A stretch of 64,000 bases of DNA from Verrucomicrobiota bacterium (lineage in GTDB: Bacteria > Verrucomicrobiota > Verrucomicrobiia > Opitutales > Opitutaceae). A program made the translations under genes and the position numbers. A model generated the notes under the pieces. It saw nothing but the letters and a program-made list of their open reading frames with translations. It had not been told where the DNA came from and made no database searches. Each line of letters begins with the position of its first letter. The first letter of the stretch is position 1. Below, in pieces: positions 1 through 9,006 of the stretch. The stretch covers positions 1 to 64,000 of the forward strand of contig JAEWQP010000038.1 of NCBI GenBank assembly GCA_023399155.1. Direction: 5' to 3'.

Positions 1-590
1 CGCCAAGGGACGACCCTCATCAAACAGCCGATACGCGGACACGTCTCGATTCGTGACACCACGGCCTCCGAAATGTCGAGGCTGCGCGTTTCGCAATCCG
101 GACGTTCGCCCGCCTCCTGCCCGAGGACGCGTTCCATGCCCTGCGGTTCGACCTCGTGCATTCTTGATCCCGAACCTTTGCGCCTTGGCGTCTTGAGGCC
201 GCACCGCGGCCGGGCGCGAGCCTCTCCTCACGAGTTGGGCGCGGGGAAACGCGAGACATCCCACACACTCTCCTCTCCACGATTCCATCGTCGAGCTCAC
301 CGAGTTGCATCGCGCAAAGACGCAAAGGCGCCAAGGGAAGACCCTGATCAAACAGCCGAGACACGGACGCGTCTCGACTCGTGACACCACGGCTTCCGCA
401 AAGTCGGCCCTGCGCCACTGGCACTTCAGACGTTCGCCCGCATCCTACCGGAGGACGCGTCTCGTGCCGTCCGGTTCGTCCTCGTGCATTCTTGATCCCG
501 AACCTTTGCGCCTTGGCGTCTTGAGGCCGCACCGCGGCCGGGCGCGCGCCTCTCCTCACGAGTTGGGCGCGGGGCGACGCGAGCGATCCG
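1..590. repeat. R1 repeat array, about 1.8 tandem units
   Basis: Two tandem copies of a unit of about 328 bp; the first is cut by the window start. The CCAAGGGA block at 3 recurs at 331. Each unit holds a block reading CCTTTGCGCCTTGGCGTCTT followed by a GC-rich stretch with GCACCGCGGCCGGGCGCG, and about 110 bp later a near-inverse block AAGACGCAAAGGCGCCAAGG, so each unit can fold into a long imperfect hairpin. Open frames run through it on both strands but differ between copies and look like no protein. The remaining stretch to the PadR gene (591-825) shows no gene. Confidence 0.85.
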
Positions 591-825
591 CAGTGCGGCC
601 TCGCTTGAAACGCGTCAGGAATCACGGTCCCGCGACAAGGCACCCGGTCGAGCTTCTGCCCTCTGCTCTCGCGTGCCCAGATTTTCCCTACGCCAGAAAC
701 CCCGTAGCCGGATCCTCGACGAAGCGACCGATCGTGAAGCAACGTTTATCGACCGTATCAGCCCTCCGGCAATCCGCCGCTCCCGTCAATACTTCCCTTG
801 CTGAAATAGGGGACGAAGTCTCTTG

Positions 826-846
826 TTCCCTATGTCAACTAGGGAA
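826..846. promoter_or_regulatory. Palindromic operator in front of the PadR gene
   Basis: A perfect inverted repeat TTCCCTA-N7-TAGGGAA lies 10 bases before the PadR start codon, and its right arm overlaps the purine-rich ribosome-binding region (AGGGAAAG). PadR repressors of permease operons usually bind palindromes in their own promoter, so this is the likely autoregulatory site (inference). Confidence 0.55.
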
Positions 847-856
847 AGAAACGACC

Positions 857-1183
857 ATGGCCAAGATCGACCTTCTGCAGGGTACCCTTGAAATGATGAT
901 CCTCCGTGTCCTGCACGGCGGGGCCCAGCATGGCTGGGGCATCGCCCAGAAGATCCACGTGCTCTCGGAGGACGCGCTCAAGATCGAGGAGGGCTCGCTC
1001 TACCTCGCGCTTTACCGGATGCAGCGCCGCGGGTGGCTCAAAGCCAGGTGGGGCACATCTGAAAACAACCGCCGCGCCAAGTTCTATGAGCTGACGAAGA
1101 CCGGCCGCAAGAAACTCGAAGACCAGACCTCGGCATGGGACCGCCTCTGCGCCGCAATCGCCACGGTGATGCGCGCGCCCTAG
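857..1183 (+). CDS. PadR family transcriptional regulator
   Basis: A 108-residue protein starting MAKIDLLQGTLEMMIL, the typical N-terminus of short PadR repressors. It has a winged-helix core including the stretch EEGSLYLALYRMQRRGWLKA (recognition helix and wing) and ends in a helix expected to form the dimer interface. The ATG at 857 was chosen over the longer open frame from 305, because the upstream part is only R1 repeat and a purine-rich site (AGGGAAAGAAACG) precedes this ATG. The permease gene follows 46 bp downstream on the same strand, the standard pairing in which PadR controls an ADOP permease. A palindrome at 826-846 suggests autorepression. The length is usual for the class. Confidence 0.92.
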   Translation: MAKIDLLQGTLEMMILRVLHGGAQHGWGIAQKIHVLSEDALKIEEGSLYLALYRMQRRGWLKARWGTSENNRRAKFYELTKTGRKKLEDQTSAWDRLCAAIATVMRAP

Positions 1184-1229
1184 AGGAAAAGCCGTTGAGG
1201 CTTGTCGAACCGAACCCGGGAGTTACCCC

Positions 1230-3944
1230 ATGAGAACCCTGCTCCGCCGCTTCCTCGCCCTCTTCCGTGGCGCGAAGCTCGACCACGAGATGGACGAAGA
1301 GCTGCGCGCCCATCTCGACCGCGAGACCGAGCAAAACCTGGCCCGCGGCATGTCGCCCCGCGATGCGCGCTTTGCCGCACAGCGTGCCTTCGGGGGAGTC
1401 GAGCAGGTCAAGGAGCGAGAGCGGGATGCCCGTGGAGGCCGCTGGTTCGGCGACCTGCTCCGCGACCTGCAGTGCAGCGCCAGGATACTGGCGAAGAACC
1501 CGGGATTCGCCGCGGTCGCCGTGCTGACGCTCGCCTTGGGACTCACCGTGAACACCACGATCTTTTCCATGGCGAGCGATCTGTTGCTTCGACCGCTGCC
1601 CGCCACCGATCCCGATCGGCTGGTTGTCATCGCGCAAACCCTTCCGAAGTTCCGGTACAACCTGCCCCTCTCGTATCCAGACTTCATTGACTTCAGGCGA
1701 CAGGTCGACGACGGCGGTTCGGAGACGCCCGAATTGGCTCAGGCCTTCGCCGGACTGATGACCTACAAGAATGAGGAGGTCCATCTGAGCCGCTCCGGGC
1801 GCGGCATCGAGCGCGCGTGGGTGCACGCCACCAGCAACAACTACTTCTCCGTGCTGGGTGTGAACCCGCAGCTCGGGCGGCTGTTTCTGCCGACCGAAGG
1901 GCATTCAGCGGGCGCCGATCCCATCATGGTGCTCAGCGATGCGGGCTGGCGGGCGCACTTTGGCGCCGACCCGCATGTCGTCGGTCAGCAGGTCAAACTC
2001 AACGGGGTGTCGTTCACGGTGGTCGGCGTGACCCCACCCGGTTTCGTGGGCGCAGTCTGGGGCGCTGGGATCAGCGGTTTCGTGCCGATCACGATGCACC
2101 CGCAGATCATGCCGGCCCAGGCGGGAATGATCTTCGGCCGCGGAGATGCGGCCGGCTTCATGGTCGGACGGCTGCAACCCGGCGCGTCTGTCGCGCAGGC
2201 CCGCGCGGCGGCCGATCTGATGATGTCCCGTCTCCTCGCGGCCCATCCCGACTATCACGTTGAGGGGACCTCGATGGTCGTACTGCCCGAGAATCGCAGT
2301 CGGCCCTCGCCGCATGTCGCGACGGCCGCCCCGTTCATTCTCGCTGCGCTCGTCGTGTTGTCGTTGCTTGTGCTGGCGGTGGCCGCGGCCAACGTCGCGA
2401 ACCTGCTCTACGCGCGCGCCGCCGATCGTGAACGTGAACTCGCCCTGCGCGGCGCGCTCGGTGCCTCCCGCGGCCGCCTGTTGCGCTATCTGCTGGCCGA
2501 AAGTCTGCTCCTCGCCCTCCTCGCGGGTTTCGTCGGCACCGTCGCCTCCCGTGCGCTGCAGCCGGCCATCGATGGACAATTCACGCCACCTGGGTTTCCG
2601 CCTGGGGCCCCCATGGGTTTCGACTGGCGGCTGATCGCCTTCACGCTCCTGGCGTCGGCCGCGACAGGGCTGTTCACCGGGCTCCTCCCTGCACTGCGGG
2701 CCACGCGGATCGATATCCTGCCGCTGTTGAAAGGTGGATCGCCGAATGCCACGCGCACGCGACACCCGTGGCGCAGCCTGCTCGTCGTGGGGCAGGTGGC
2801 CGCTTCGAGCGTCGTGCTCGTGTGCGCCGGACTGGCAGTCCGCAGCCTGCACCAATTGTCGCAGGTGAAACTCGGGTTCGAGCCGACCCGACTGCTGGTC
2901 GCCTCGTTGGATCTGGGACGACAGCGCTACACGCAGGAGGCGGGCGTCGTGTTTCGGGCCGGGGTACGGAAACGCGTCGGGGCATTGCCAGGCGTATCGC
3001 GCGTGACCATCGGGGAGTTTGTGCCTTTCGAAACGGTGATGGGGAGTCGGGGCGATGTCGGCGCCGAGGGCGAGCCGGTCCGCAAGGAAGCGAAATTTGA
3101 GCCCACCATCGCCCAGTCGGTGGATTTCGACTACATCGAGGCGCTTGGCCTCACCGTGGCCGAAGGTCGCGGGTTCACCGAACACGACAATGCCGACCAC
3201 CCGCCGGTGGCGGTCATCAGCCGCGCCCTCGCCAGCCACCTCTGGCCGGACGAGAGTGCGATCGGCAAGCGGCTGCAAATGAGCCAGCGGCCTCCTGGCA
3301 TCGAGGTGGTCGGGGTGCTGGGTCCCGCGCGCTTCGGGAGTATGACATCGTCCGCCGAGCGTCTGCTGTTCATGCCACTCGCTCAGCGCTACCAGGGACG
3401 GATCAGGCTGGTCGTGCGCACCGAGTCCGATCCTCTTCTTCTCGCTTCCAGCGTGCAACAGGTCGTGCGCGAGATGGATCCCGACCTGCCGGTCTCGGAC
3501 CTTCGCACGTTCGACGACCACATGGCGCGCAGCCCCAGCGCGCTCATGCTGCCGCGGCTCGGCGCGCTCGTGGCGGGGAGCCAGGGGCTGATCGCGCTGC
3601 TGCTCGCGGCGCTGGGGGTGTTTGGCGTGGTTTCGTTCGCCGTGTCGCGCCGCACCCGCGAGATCGGCATCCGGATCGCGCTCGGTGCCACTCCGGCCGG
3701 CGTAGTGCGGCTGGTGACCCGGGAGGGCCTCCGCCTCGTCGTGATCGGCCTGGCCGTCGGTCTGCTCGCGGGTCTGGGTATCTCGCGGCTTTTTGCCGGA
3801 CTGTTGTATGGAATCAGCGTCGGCGATCCGGTGGTGTTTCTCGCCGTGCCCGCGATCGTGTTGCCTATGGCGCTGCTCGGCTGCTGGCTGCCAATTCGGC
3901 GCGCCACCCGCGTCGATCCGATGGCGGTGCTGCGCTCAGAGTAA
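1230..3944 (+). CDS. ADOP-type MacB/FtsX ABC permease
   Basis: A 904-residue inner-membrane protein. Residues 1-80 form the soluble prefix seen in ADOP permeases (MDEELRAHLDRETEQNLARG, then GMSPRDARFAAQRAFGG). Then come a first membrane segment (AAVAVLTLALGLTVNTTIFS), a MacB-like periplasmic domain, an FtsX core of three helices near 370-490, a second periplasmic domain, and a final FtsX core near 780-900 with the conserved RTREIGIRIALGA motif and a C-terminal RRATRVDPMAVLRSE. Such proteins are thought to work as MacB-like export or mechanotransmission permeases with an ATPase encoded elsewhere; none lies beside it. It follows the PadR gene by 46 bp and is probably co-transcribed and repressed by it. 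The substrate cannot be told from sequence. Confidence 0.93.
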   Translation: MRTLLRRFLALFRGAKLDHEMDEELRAHLDRETEQNLARGMSPRDARFAAQRAFGGVEQVKERERDARGGRWFGDLLRDLQCSARILAKNPGFAAVAVLTLALGLTVNTTIFSMASDLLLRPLPATDPDRLVVIAQTLPKFRYNLPLSYPDFIDFRRQVDDGGSETPELAQAFAGLMTYKNEEVHLSRSGRGIERAWVHATSNNYFSVLGVNPQLGRLFLPTEGHSAGADPIMVLSDAGWRAHFGADPHVVGQQVKLNGVSFTVVGVTPPGFVGAVWGAGISGFVPITMHPQIMPAQAGMIFGRGDAAGFMVGRLQPGASVAQARAAADLMMSRLLAAHPDYHVEGTSMVVLPENRSRPSPHVATAAPFILAALVVLSLLVLAVAAANVANLLYARAADRERELALRGALGASRGRLLRYLLAESLLLALLAGFVGTVASRALQPAIDGQFTPPGFPPGAPMGFDWRLIAFTLLASAATGLFTGLLPALRATRIDILPLLKGGSPNATRTRHPWRSLLVVGQVAASSVVLVCAGLAVRSLHQLSQVKLGFEPTRLLVASLDLGRQRYTQEAGVVFRAGVRKRVGALPGVSRVTIGEFVPFETVMGSRGDVGAEGEPVRKEAKFEPTIAQSVDFDYIEALGLTVAEGRGFTEHDNADHPPVAVISRALASHLWPDESAIGKRLQMSQRPPGIEVVGVLGPARFGSMTSSAERLLFMPLAQRYQGRIRLVVRTESDPLLLASSVQQVVREMDPDLPVSDLRTFDDHMARSPSALMLPRLGALVAGSQGLIALLLAALGVFGVVSFAVSRRTREIGIRIALGATPAGVVRLVTREGLRLVVIGLAVGLLAGLGISRLFAGLLYGISVGDPVVFLAVPAIVLPMALLGCWLPIRRATRVDPMAVLRSE

Positions 3945-4330
3945 CCAGCGACTGAATACAGTCAACGTGACAGCTGCACGACCGGCTGGAAACGATCAAG
4001 GCGCAGAGGACCTTCGTTCACTGACGTCGGCTCGGATCAGGTTTCGAAAGAGGTGAGTCACACCGATGAGACCAGGGCGGGCGTGCCCAAGTCTGTGCGG
4101 CGCCTGCCATCGATCTGCTCGCAGGCTGCAAACTCGCGTGCGCCCGCGAGCACGCAGCCTGCGACGGGCCGGACACAGAATGAATGAACCACACCTGCTC
4201 GTGGCCACCGGCGGCGATCCCCGTTGACCCCTCCGATCCATTGCGGTTATCTGAGGCGACTCATAACTGCTCGTGCCCGCGCCCCCCCGAAACGGAGACG
4301 AGCTACCCCGAAGGTGCAGGGTTTCTTGCG
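3945..4330. other. Intergenic stretch without recognised features
   Basis: Between the permease and the secreted protein at 4331. Short open frames on both strands show no family resemblance, and I see no repeat-family member or clear terminator here. The promoter of the next gene is presumably inside. Confidence 0.4.
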
Positions 4331-4909
4331 ATGAATACTCAGACAACGGTTCGCGGACTGTTCTTGCTGCTGCTGTTTTCGCGGTTGGCCATACCTGGTC
4401 TCGCCGCTTCGTTCTCCGCTGAATTGGTCGAGACGCGAGCCGGTGAGACCCGGACGTGCCCATTCCATTATCAGGACGGAAGCTACCGTTTCGACGTCGT
4501 CGAGGATGGCCAGACCCGGATCATCACTGTCGATGGCGCGACGGGTGTCATGCGCGTTCTCGTGCCATCGGAGAAAGTCTACCTCGAGGCACGCTTCGAG
4601 GAGGAACTCAGCCGGTCGATCAATCCGTTCAACGCCTTCAGTTACTACCGCCAGACAGAGGACGCGAGATTGGAAGGTACCGAATCGATCGGCGGCCTCG
4701 AGTGCAGGAAGGTGGTGGTATCCAAAGAGGGACAAGTCATCATCACAGGCTGGCTGACGAGAGGCATCGGGTGTCCCGTCAAGGTGGAGACCCAGGGCGA
4801 TGCCCGTACGGTCGAACTGCGAAACATCAAACACGGACCGCAGGAGGCAGAGCTTTTCGCTGTGCCGGACGGATACGCGCCGGGTAAACCTCAGCCCTTG
4901 CCGGAATAA
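4331..4909 (+). CDS. Secreted protein, DUF4412-like fold possible
   Basis: A 192-residue protein with a clear signal peptide (MNTQTTVRGLFLLLLFSRLAIPGLAA). The mature part contains TCPFHYQDGSYRFDVVEDGQ, IITVDGATGVMRVLVPSEKVYLEARF and YRQTEDARLEGTESIGGLECRKVVV. Alternating beta strands and this order recall DUF4412 or LolA-like outer-membrane-associated proteins, which monitor or carry hydrophobic ligands; that is a resemblance by eye only. The open frame extends upstream to 4184, but the signal peptide fixes the start at 4331. It stands alone between repeats. Function unknown; periplasmic location likely. Confidence 0.75.
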   Translation: MNTQTTVRGLFLLLLFSRLAIPGLAASFSAELVETRAGETRTCPFHYQDGSYRFDVVEDGQTRIITVDGATGVMRVLVPSEKVYLEARFEEELSRSINPFNAFSYYRQTEDARLEGTESIGGLECRKVVVSKEGQVIITGWLTRGIGCPVKVETQGDARTVELRNIKHGPQEAELFAVPDGYAPGKPQPLPE

Positions 4910-4996
4910 TCCGGGTGGTGTGTGGGACACCGGTGGTTCAGCCCGCCCAAAGGAAACACCGAAGTTTGCTGGTGAGATCGCGAGCCCAAGAGCCGC

Positions 4997-5575
4997 TTGA
5001 TCCCAAACCTTTGCGCCTTGGCGTCTTGAGGCCGCACCGCGGCCGGGCGCGAACCTCTCTTCAGGAGTTGGGCGCGGGGAAACGCGAGACACGATTCCAT
5101 CGTCGACCTCACCGAGTTGCATCGCGCAAAGACGCCAAGGCGCCATGGGAAGACCCTGATCAAACAGCCGAAGCACGGACACGTCTCGACTCGTGACACC
5201 ACGGCCTCCGAAAGATCGAGGCTGCGCGTTTCGCGCCACCAGACTTTCCTCCGCCTCCTGCCCGAGGACGCGTTTCGTGCCCTGCGGTTCGTCCTCGTGC
5301 CTTCTAGTTCCGAACCTTTGCGCCTTGGCGTCTTGAGGCCGCACCGCGGCCGGGCGCGCGCCTCTCCTCAGGAGTTGGGCGCGGGGAAACGCGAGACATC
5401 CGACACACTCTCCCCCCACGATTCCATCGTCGACCTCACCGAGTTGCATCGCGCAAAGACGCAAAGGCGCCAAGGGAAAGACCCTGATCAAACAGCCGAG
5501 ACACGAACAGGTCTCGACTCGTGACACCACGGCCTCCGAAAGGTCGAGGCTGCGCGTTTCGCGCAACCAGGCGTT
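4997..5575. repeat. R1 repeat array, two tandem units
   Basis: Two copies of the R1 unit with a period of about 307 bp (the AACCTTTGCGCCTTGG block occurs at 5006 and 5313), followed by a third partial unit (ACACCACGGCCTCCG and TCGAGGCTGCGCGTTTCGCG). Sequence matches the arrays at 1-590 closely, including the paired AAGACGC..AAGGCGCCA arm. Several open frames cross it and are shadows. Confidence 0.85.
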
Positions 5576-5698
5576 CGCCCAGGCGCGCGAAGTGCAATCC
5601 TCTTCAGAAGTTCGCTCGGCCGGCACGCGATGACCCGCTGACGCGTGCCCGCGAACGCGGCTGGTGCCCGGACCGGCAGGCGCTCTACGCTGGCGAGG

Positions 5699-5790
5699 AT
5701 GGATTCCCTGCTCTCCTCAGCCGCGCACCGGCTGGCCACGGGCGATCCGCTCGCGGCGCTCACCCGACCTCCGCGCGGATTACTCAAGCG
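5699..5790 (+). pseudogene. N-terminal remnant of a regulator/TPR-type gene
   Basis: The reading frame from the ATG at 5699 gives MDSLLSSAAHRLATGDPLAA, which resembles the start of proteins I recall beginning (L)LSAAARALAAGDPLGALKRV, a sigma-like or HTH protein with repeats common in diverse bacteria. The similarity stops after about 25 residues and the frame then runs on into unrelated sequence toward the GH9 gene. I read it as a truncated gene head. The match is from memory and short. Confidence 0.35.
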
Positions 5791-6100
5791 GCGGGATCGG
5801 AAAGCAGGCCCGAAGGTCGCGCCCCACCCTCGGACTCGGTGCACCGAGCCACCCGGCGTCCGCATCCGCGCCAACTCGCGCCAGATGCACACGCGTACCC
5901 GCAGAATACTCACGCCACGCCCCCGACCGCCCACCTCACACAGGCATCGCCACCTTTTCACCTCATCCCGACCCATCCCATCGACGCGACCAAGGTGTGC
6001 GGTCGGGCGGAAGCCCGGCCGCGAGGCGCGCGCAATAGAGAGCGCAGCAAAGTCGGTAACGCCTATTGAGCTCACGCCCGGGAGCAGTTTCATCGCGGCC

Positions 6101-8785
6101 ATGGTCACCCCAATTCGCGTGTGTCTCCTCGCGGCACTTGCCCCAGCCCTGAACCTGTTCGGTGCCGATGTCGCCATGCGCGTCACGGATAAGAACTACC
6201 TCGATGCGCAAGGTTTCAGCGTGTTCCTCTACGACAGCACGTACCACCCGGTTTTCGTGGATCAGAAGAACACGGCGATGGAGATGATCCTCCACGGCCA
6301 GCGCATCGCCACGAATGGCGACGTGCGCCTGATGCCAACACCCGAGCAGTGGGACTTGGTGGCTACGCTCGCCGGGCGCGAGGCAGACAAGGCAAACAAC
6401 CGGCTCACCGCCGACCTCGCTTTCCCGACGTTCGATCTCAGCTACACCCTCGAAGTCGCAGCAGAGGCCGGTGGCGTGAGGGTCAGCATCCATCTCGATA
6501 AGCCGCTGCCGGAGAATCTGGCCGGGCGCGCGGGCCTCAACGTGGAGTTCCTGCCCTCCATCTACATGGGCAAGGCCTACCTCGTCGATGGAACCCAGGC
6601 CGGCATCTTCCCGCGGACGCCCGGGGATCCGATGATCACCGTGCTGCCGTTGGCCGACGAACCGAAAAAGGCGTACTATCTCGAGGACTGGGACAAGGCC
6701 AAGGGATACACGCAGCCTCTCCCGTTTGCCACGGGCAGGACCATCACCCTCGGGGTCAACGACCCGCTCGCACGGGTGAGTGTCACGTCGGATACGGCCG
6801 ACCTCATGCTGTTCGACGGACGCAGCCGCGCGCAAAACGGCTGGTTTGTGCTGCGATCACTGATCCCCACCGGCAAGACCAAGGACGCGATCGTCTGGCA
6901 CATCCGGCCCGACGTGATCCCAAACTGGACACGGCCGCCCATGATCGCGCACAGCCAGGTCGGGTATGCGCCTGATTTCTCCAAGGTGGCGGTGCTCGAA
7001 CTCGACCCGAACTACACCGGCCCGAAGACGGCCAGAGTGCTCCGCCTCATGGAGGACGGGTCATACAAGCCGGTGTTCGAGGCCCCGATCACGCCGTCGA
7101 CCCCGTGGCTTCGCTACGTGTATTCGCATTTTGACTTCACCCCGGTCCGGGACCCGGGCCTCTACGTGATCGAGTACGCCGATCAGCGCACGTCGACCTT
7201 CCCCATCGCAAAAGACGCCTACGCCAACATCTGGAAACCCAGCCTGAGTCATCACATCGCGATCCAGATGGATCACGTCTCCGTTCGCGAAGGCTACCGG
7301 GTGTGGCACGGCGCCTCGCACCTGGATGATGCCCGGCTGGCGCCAGTCGTCGGGGAGCAGTTCGATGGCTGGAACCAGGCCACGGCCACGGATGGAAAGT
7401 ACAAGGGCGGCGATCACATCCCCGGAATGAATGTGGGCGGCTGGTACGATGCCGGCGACTTCGACCTCGAGGAACCTGCGCAGCTAAACGTGATCCAGAA
7501 CCTTGCGCTGGCGTATCGGGAATTCGATCTCACCTACGACCAGATCATGGTCAATGAAGCCGCGCGCGAGGTGGAGTTGCATCGGCCCGATGGCGTCCCG
7601 GATGCGGTGCAGCAGGTGAAGCACGGGGCCGTCTACATCCTGGCGCAGTTCCGCGCCTTTGGCCATTCGATCCGCGGCACGCACGAGCCGGACCTGCGCC
7701 AGTATACACACCTTGGCGACGGAGCGACCAAGACCGATGGACGCATCTATGATCCCAACCTGGGTCCCAACGAGGTGAAGGGCGACTACTCCGGCAGGCC
7801 GGATGATCGCTGGATCTTCTCCACGACCAACCCGTTCTTCCAGTGGCAGGCGATCGCGGCGCTCGCGGCCGCGGCCGATACATTGAAGGGCTGGGATGAT
7901 GCCACAGCGAAGGAATGCCTGGAAACGGCCATGAAGGCATGGAACGACGAAATAACCAACCCGACGCCTTTCCCGGCCCGGTCGCATTTCGGCGGAGACC
8001 CGGAAGGAGCAGGTGGTGTGCTGGCGGCATCGCAGGGCGCGGTGACAGGCGCTCAAGGGACGCAAGGCGGGACGACCAGCCCGGCCACGCCGCCAACCGC
8101 GACCACGCCTCCGGTCGACTCCGGTCGCGGCCGCTTTGGTGTCGGCATGGACTGGCCCGCGGCGCTGGAGCTGACCATCGCGACGAAGGGCGGCGAACCC
8201 TACAAGTCCCGCCTGAAGGAGTTGTTCCCGCAGATGATCACCCCTGAACAGATGGACCTCCATGGTTGGCGGGCCGTCCGGGCCCTGCCGTATCTGGACT
8301 CCAGCGAGAAAGGCCAGCTCCGAGAAGCGGTGAAGACCTACATGGATGGGCTGGACAAGGAGCTGAACGCCACCCCGTTTGGCGTCCCTCCGAGCCTGCG
8401 CACCTGGGGCGGATCGGGCGCTGTCGTGGACATGGCGATACGAATGTATTTCCTGCACAAGGCCTTTCCTGAGCTGGTGAGCCCGGAATACACCCTCCGC
8501 GCCGTGAACTACATCCTCGGCACCCATCCGGTGTCCAGCACGTCGTACGTCGCCGGCGTGGGCACGGTCTCGCAGATGCAGACCTACAGCTTCAACCGCG
8601 GAGACCGCGCCTACATTCCCGGCGCAGTGATTCCCGGATACATCATCATCAAGCCCGATTTCCCGGAATCCCTCGACGACTTTGGTTTCCTTTGGTTCGA
8701 GCACGAGGCCGTCGTGGCCGGCTCGGCCAGCTGGGTCGTCGCCGGCAACGCCGCCGCCGCGCTCACAAGGAAGGAGCAGCCCTGA
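6101..8785 (+). CDS. Glycoside hydrolase family 9, secreted cellulase-like enzyme
   Basis: An 894-residue secreted protein. The ATG at 6101 begins a signal peptide (MVTPIRVCLLAALAPALNLFGA); the open frame upstream to 5645 is a shadow. Residues about 330-430 form the N-terminal immunoglobulin-like CelD_N domain. The (alpha/alpha)6 catalytic domain follows, with the GH9 base motif GGWYDAGDFD (Asp450 and Asp453) and the C-terminal signature DFGFLWFEHEA (Glu869 as the likely acid). Known GH9 enzymes are inverting endoglucanases or exo-acting glucosidases. The residues before the CelD_N part form an extra N-terminal domain of unknown type. A Gly/Thr/Pro-rich stretch (GAQGTQGGTTSPATPPTATT, near residues 648-667) interrupts the catalytic domain, which is unusual. 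It is not in an obvious operon. Confidence 0.9.
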   Translation: MVTPIRVCLLAALAPALNLFGADVAMRVTDKNYLDAQGFSVFLYDSTYHPVFVDQKNTAMEMILHGQRIATNGDVRLMPTPEQWDLVATLAGREADKANNRLTADLAFPTFDLSYTLEVAAEAGGVRVSIHLDKPLPENLAGRAGLNVEFLPSIYMGKAYLVDGTQAGIFPRTPGDPMITVLPLADEPKKAYYLEDWDKAKGYTQPLPFATGRTITLGVNDPLARVSVTSDTADLMLFDGRSRAQNGWFVLRSLIPTGKTKDAIVWHIRPDVIPNWTRPPMIAHSQVGYAPDFSKVAVLELDPNYTGPKTARVLRLMEDGSYKPVFEAPITPSTPWLRYVYSHFDFTPVRDPGLYVIEYADQRTSTFPIAKDAYANIWKPSLSHHIAIQMDHVSVREGYRVWHGASHLDDARLAPVVGEQFDGWNQATATDGKYKGGDHIPGMNVGGWYDAGDFDLEEPAQLNVIQNLALAYREFDLTYDQIMVNEAAREVELHRPDGVPDAVQQVKHGAVYILAQFRAFGHSIRGTHEPDLRQYTHLGDGATKTDGRIYDPNLGPNEVKGDYSGRPDDRWIFSTTNPFFQWQAIAALAAAADTLKGWDDATAKECLETAMKAWNDEITNPTPFPARSHFGGDPEGAGGVLAASQGAVTGAQGTQGGTTSPATPPTATTPPVDSGRGRFGVGMDWPAALELTIATKGGEPYKSRLKELFPQMITPEQMDLHGWRAVRALPYLDSSEKGQLREAVKTYMDGLDKELNATPFGVPPSLRTWGGSGAVVDMAIRMYFLHKAFPELVSPEYTLRAVNYILGTHPVSSTSYVAGVGTVSQMQTYSFNRGDRAYIPGAVIPGYIIIKPDFPESLDDFGFLWFEHEAVVAGSASWVVAGNAAAALTRKEQP

Positions 8786-9006
8786 TCATGCGCTGCAAGC
8801 AGTGAAAAAGCGGAGCCTGCGGTTCGGTCCGGCCGGATCTGCCGTAGCCGTTTCAGGTCGTACTAGCGTCCGGGAGTCCCCTGTCGGGCAGCCTCTCGCT
8901 TCCGGGACCGGCCCGTCCCACAATCGGAACGGTCCCGCGGAGCGGTCTTTGGATCGCGAGGCGCTATCGCCATCTGGTCCTGAGACTTGGCTACCCGCAG
9001 CGGGCC

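Noticed and set aside
1905..3521. 538-codon open frame on the minus strand
   Set aside because: Fully antisense to the ADOP permease, whose motifs are clear; the translation is Arg/His/Gln-rich without any fold pattern, as expected from GC-rich third positions.
1..5575. R1 arrays as a CRISPR array or tandem protein repeat
   Set aside because: Units are about 307-328 bp and nearly identical throughout, with no short spacer/repeat alternation and no cas genes; frames differ between copies.
4247..5626. 459-codon minus-strand frame over the R1 array
   Set aside because: Made of repeat units and the antisense of the secreted protein; internal sequence repeats simply mirror the DNA repeat.
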